NCBI GenBank assembly: GCA_017508315.1
Contig: JAFVZE010000286.1
Span: forward strand, 1 to 15,863
DNA length: 15,863 nt
DNA from: Kiritimatiellia bacterium
GTDB taxonomy: Bacteria; Verrucomicrobiota; Kiritimatiellia; RFP12; UBA1067
Reading direction: 5' to 3'
Positions 13,423 to 15,863 of the stretch are shown one piece after another. A program made the translations under genes and the position numbers. Under the pieces are notes generated by a model. The model saw nothing but the letters and a program-made list of their open reading frames with translations. It ran no database searches and was not told the origin of the DNA. Each line of letters begins with the position of its first letter. Within the stretch, counting starts at the first letter, position 1.

Positions 13423-15654
13423 TCACTTTTCTTCGGCCTTCGCCCAGGCCGCCTTGGCGTCCGCGAGCGAAAGCGCGGTTTCAAGATAACGCAGTTTGGA
13501 GAGCTCGACGGTCTGCGCCTTGCCGAGATCGACGGCGAGCTTGGCCGCGCCGCTCGTGTGCCAGCAGGCGATCATGCGCTTGCCGCCGCGCTCGAAGATG
13601 AACGCGCGGACATTGGCGGTCTTGGCCGGAGTCGGCAGCATCTCCATCTCGAGAAGCTCGTACTCGCCCTTCCCGTTCAGATAGAGGTGGTGCTCCTGGG
13701 TTTCGGACTTGAGCGCCTCTTTCTGTTCGGGCGTGAGCCACTTGCGAGCGCGGACGTCTTCCCAGCGGCGGACGACCTCAAGAAGATCGTCGCGGCGCGG
13801 ATGTTCTTTTAAGCGGCCGATCTGAATCGTCATCGGGCAGTCCCACGCGGCGGCGCGCGAAGTGCCGAACTCCCACATATCGTACTGGGTGCCGATGCTC
13901 TTGACCGTGCGGTAGGGAACCTTGTCGCGCAGATGCACCGTCTGACCGGGCATATATACGCCCCACCAGCCGAAATTGAGGCGGGTGAAATCCTTGCGCA
14001 TGATGGGAGCCTCATACTGCGGCCAACGGACGATCATATCCTTGAAGATTTCCGGCGGGAAGACGTCGAACGCGTTGGCGCCGCTCTGGAAGTGCCAGCC
14101 GAAATGACCTTTGGCCGCGCCTTCCATAAACTTCGCCTTCTTGTCCATCTTCTTCCAGACGCGGTACTGGGCGTTGGCGACGTGGATCGTCGGCGGATAG
14201 CTCACGCCCTCGGAACCGTCGTTGTACATGAACTCGAAGCCGCAGTTGTAGACGCGGGCGATCCTCTCGGCGACCTCGTCCTGAAGATCGGTATCCTGAT
14301 CGATGTAGCAGCTGTGCGCGCCGTATTCGCAGACATCGAGAATGCCGCCGATGACGCCTCTTGCGTGGGGAACGACCTTGGTTTCAAGGTAGCCGCGCTT
14401 GACGCCGGTGAACTTGTAAGGACGCTCGACGGTGAAGCCTTCGTAAGAGAGGAGTTCGCCGCCGAACTTGAGAACGCGGCTTTCGGTGTTCGTCGGGCAG
14501 TTGGAAGGATCTTCCTGGACATAGAGATCACCGCCCTCGAGCGCAAGCGGCTTGGCGAGCGTGAAGTGCTGCGTCAGATTGAGGCGAGGGTCGGCGACGG
14601 GCGTCACATAGCGCGTCTTGAAACCGATGAAGGTCTGCAGCACGTGAAGACCGGGGGTGATGCCGGCGGCCTTGATCTTACCCAGCATCTCCTTCAGCGA
14701 CTCGTAGCCGTTGACGTATTCGTCGCGCAGCTCGTAATCGGCGATGCCGCCGTAGCCGAAATCGCCCTTGGCGCCCTTGCAGCAGCTCGAATAGTAGAGG
14801 AGCATCATCTTGAAGCCGCCCTTCTTGGCGAGCGCGATATGCTCGTCGACGTTCTTGGGCGTGACGTTGCTGTGCCAGTAGACCGAGCGGTTGAGATCGT
14901 CGCTGCGGCGGCTCTGGGCTCCGAGCGGAAGACCGAGCGCGCGTTCCGTCGCATCCATCGAATCCATGAACTTTTCGCGTGTGTCGACCACAAGCGCGGC
15001 CTTCGCTCCGCGGAGCTTCAGGTCTTTGCGCGCGTCGGCGTAAAGATGACGGTTGCCGAAACGCTTTTCGCTGCCGATCCAGGTGTAAGGTTCTCCGGCG
15101 ATCACGGCGCCGACGCCCTTGTCGTCCCAGACGACATTGAGCCATTCGCCGAAGTTGCAACGCTCCTTGAAAGGAACTTCAAGAATGCGCACTTTGGTGA
15201 CCGGCGGATAAGTCATCTTGAGATGATCCGTGCCCTTGGGTCCGAGAACGAAATCCACGAGCTCGAACAGGAAATGGTTCTTAGCTTCCTTCACGCGGAT
15301 TTTGGCCGAATACGAAATGAGCTCAAAACCGACGATGAGAAATTCTCCCTCGCGACGGATGCGGTTGGCGTTGTACGTCGTCTCGAAATGCGGAAAAACA
15401 AGCTTGATCTCGTTGTTGAACGGGCGATCCTGGGTAGCAGAGAAGACGGCGCGGCCTTCGCTCGCGTCGAGCATCTCCTCGCCGGTCTCCTTCACGACAA
15501 GAGACTTCGCCTTGCCGTCGGCGCCGATGACGAAACGCGCCCTCTCGTTCTCGAGGACGATATCGTCACTCTGGATTTTATAGGTACTCGTACACCCCGC
15601 GAGCATCGACGCAAACGCCAATGCCGCGACCAACGTCTTCATTGTTTTTTTCAT
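13423..15654 (-). CDS. Large lipoprotein with glycoside-hydrolase-like barrel, function unknown
   Basis: The 743-residue product begins with a lipoprotein signal: charged KKTMK, a hydrophobic core and lipobox LAGC with Cys21. Residues about 28-240 look beta-rich, like the N-terminal sandwich of many glycosidases. From about 255 alternating segments suggest a TIM barrel: NRSVYWHSNV, GGFKMMLLYYSS (279-290), AAGITPGLHVLQTF (329-342), GFEFMYNDGSEG (472-483) and AKFMEGAAKGHFGWHFQSG. Asp479 or Glu482 and Glu511 are candidate catalytic acids by position at strand ends. Between about 350 and 430 is a likely inserted beta domain (ESRVLKFGGELLSYEGF ... RGYLETKVVPHARG). A C-terminal beta domain follows after about 660. 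I cannot assign a numbered glycosidase family or substrate. No Shine-Dalgarno site precedes either ATG 15654 or ATG 15642; an extended -10 lies directly upstream. Confidence 0.72.
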   Translation of the reverse strand: MKKTMKTLVAALAFASMLAGCTSTYKIQSDDIVLENERARFVIGADGKAKSLVVKETGEEMLDASEGRAVFSATQDRPFNNEIKLVFPHFETTYNANRIRREGEFLIVGFELISYSAKIRVKEAKNHFLFELVDFVLGPKGTDHLKMTYPPVTKVRILEVPFKERCNFGEWLNVVWDDKGVGAVIAGEPYTWIGSEKRFGNRHLYADARKDLKLRGAKAALVVDTREKFMDSMDATERALGLPLGAQSRRSDDLNRSVYWHSNVTPKNVDEHIALAKKGGFKMMLLYYSSCCKGAKGDFGYGGIADYELRDEYVNGYESLKEMLGKIKAAGITPGLHVLQTFIGFKTRYVTPVADPRLNLTQHFTLAKPLALEGGDLYVQEDPSNCPTNTESRVLKFGGELLSYEGFTVERPYKFTGVKRGYLETKVVPHARGVIGGILDVCEYGAHSCYIDQDTDLQDEVAERIARVYNCGFEFMYNDGSEGVSYPPTIHVANAQYRVWKKMDKKAKFMEGAAKGHFGWHFQSGANAFDVFPPEIFKDMIVRWPQYEAPIMRKDFTRLNFGWWGVYMPGQTVHLRDKVPYRTVKSIGTQYDMWEFGTSRAAAWDCPMTIQIGRLKEHPRRDDLLEVVRRWEDVRARKWLTPEQKEALKSETQEHHLYLNGKGEYELLEMEMLPTPAKTANVRAFIFERGGKRMIACWHTSGAAKLAVDLGKAQTVELSKLRYLETALSLADAKAAWAKAEEK

Positions 15655-15661
15655 AAATGCT

Positions 15662-15670
15662 AATATATCA
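15662..15670 (-). promoter_or_regulatory. Extended -10 promoter of the large lipoprotein gene (leaderless type)
   Basis: On the minus strand TTTTGA precedes TATATT (15662-15667). The hexamer ends 7 bases before ATG 15654, placing the transcription start at or one base before the initiation codon. A weak TTGGAT lies upstream, but at 13 bases the spacing is too short for a standard -35. Confidence 0.6.
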
Positions 15671-15737
15671 AAATCCGCGCATCCAAGTCTACCGTTATTT
15701 TGCCGCGAACGGGACGAAAAGAGCGCCTGTGACTTCC

Positions 15738-15766
15738 AAAAGTAAACAAACGAATTACGTTCGTTT
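15738..15766 (-). terminator. Possible weak terminator for a gene beyond the right edge
   Basis: On the minus strand the 7-base stem AAACGAA/TTCGTTT with a 5-base loop is followed by the T-rich stretch GTTTACTTTT. The stem has only two G-C pairs, so it would be weak. It lies upstream of the lipoprotein promoter, where an upstream transcript would be expected to end. Confidence 0.35.
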
Positions 15767-15816
15767 AGTACTCGTAATTATTGGCTAATACTGATGGGAG
15801 GGAGATTTCCTCTCTT

Positions 15817-15834
15817 CCCCTCCCCGGGGAGGGG
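15817..15834. repeat. Perfect 18-base GC-rich palindrome
   Basis: CCCCTCCCC is followed directly by its reverse complement GGGGAGGGG. It is next to a purine-rich stretch (15796-15805) and a pyrimidine-rich one (15811-15825). No T-run follows on either strand, so it is not a standard terminator. It has the look of an intergenic repeat unit. Confidence 0.7.
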
Positions 15835-15863
15835 ACGTGCGTTTACTTTCAGAATTTGCCGCA

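Larger units (their letters stand above)
15738..15849. repeat. Inverted-repeat-bounded block with nested hairpins
   Basis: AAAGTAAAC (15739-15747) and GTTTACTTT (15841-15849) are perfect 9-base inverted repeats enclosing 93 bases. Inside are two overlapping hairpins that cannot form together: AAACGAA/TTCGTTT (15748-15754/15760-15766) and AATTACG/CGTAATT (15753-15759/15773-15779). There is also an 18-base palindrome. No gene fits, and no target duplication is visible at the ends. It may be a small mobile-type repeat, a regulatory region or the 3' end of a gene beyond the window. Confidence 0.45.

Noticed and set aside
13933..15663. A 576-codon open frame on the plus strand opposite the large lipoprotein
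   Set aside because: The minus-strand frame has a lipobox, ordered domains and a promoter. The plus-strand frame has none of these and looks like a shadow of codon bias.
15738..15849. CRISPR or integron attC site
   Set aside because: There are no direct repeats with spacers and no integrase or cas gene. The structure is a single block of inverted repeats.
15794..15863. A short plus-strand frame open to the window edge starting at ATG 15794
   Set aside because: It is made of the GC palindrome and the terminal repeat, has no ribosome site, and only 23 codons are visible.

Overview
This 15.9 kb window is GC-rich bacterial chromosome. It has a signal-peptidase-II lipoprotein, a Tat-exported oxidoreductase, TolB and MurA (so a Gram-negative-type envelope), GatCA amidotransferase and CCA-encoding tRNA genes. 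The mixture of housekeeping genes, a Tat-signal Gfo/Idh/MocA dehydrogenase, a large lipoprotein with a glycosidase-like barrel and a surface protein built of QVG repeats fits the Planctomycetes-Verrucomicrobia-Kiritimatiellota-Lentisphaerae group. That assignment is a lean from gene style, not proven. All fourteen protein genes lie on the minus strand. The only plus-strand gene is tRNA-Asn.

Layout from left to right. A Tat-exported Gfo/Idh/MocA oxidoreductase (3' end outside the window) diverges from tRNA-Asn(GUU), which has its own promoter and a clear terminator. Converging on that terminator is a two-gene unit, a stand-alone NAD(P)H-hydrate dehydratase followed by a NamZ/DUF1343 protein, with a 4-base start/stop overlap. 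Next is a three-gene unit with a recognisable promoter and terminator: QVG-repeat surface protein, DUF1015 protein, DUF2062 membrane protein. Then comes a close-packed five-gene run: argJ, a TolB-like protein, gatC, gatA and a cyclophilin. An orphan PotD-like lipoprotein has its own promoter behind tRNA-Pro(CGG). Rightmost is a unit of glycosidase-like lipoprotein, Opp/Dpp-type ATPase and murA. The last 209 bases are non-coding and rich in inverted repeats.

The most interesting signals are these. (1) A shared extended -10 promoter motif, close to TTTTGNTATAAT, at three protein genes (nnrD, argJ, the 743-aa lipoprotein) sits so near the ATG that the mRNAs should be leaderless or nearly so, while other genes here have ordinary leaders with Shine-Dalgarno sites. 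(2) MurA carries Asp instead of Cys at the fosfomycin-target position. (3) The NamZ-like protein has lost several residues that are usually conserved, and has no export signal. (4) The large lipoprotein appears to have a small beta domain inserted in its barrel. (5) The right-hand edge carries a 111-base block bounded by 9-base inverted repeats, with competing hairpins and an 18-base perfect GC palindrome inside it. I see no phage, CRISPR array, transposase or obvious defence system. Most of the window is core metabolism and envelope biology.
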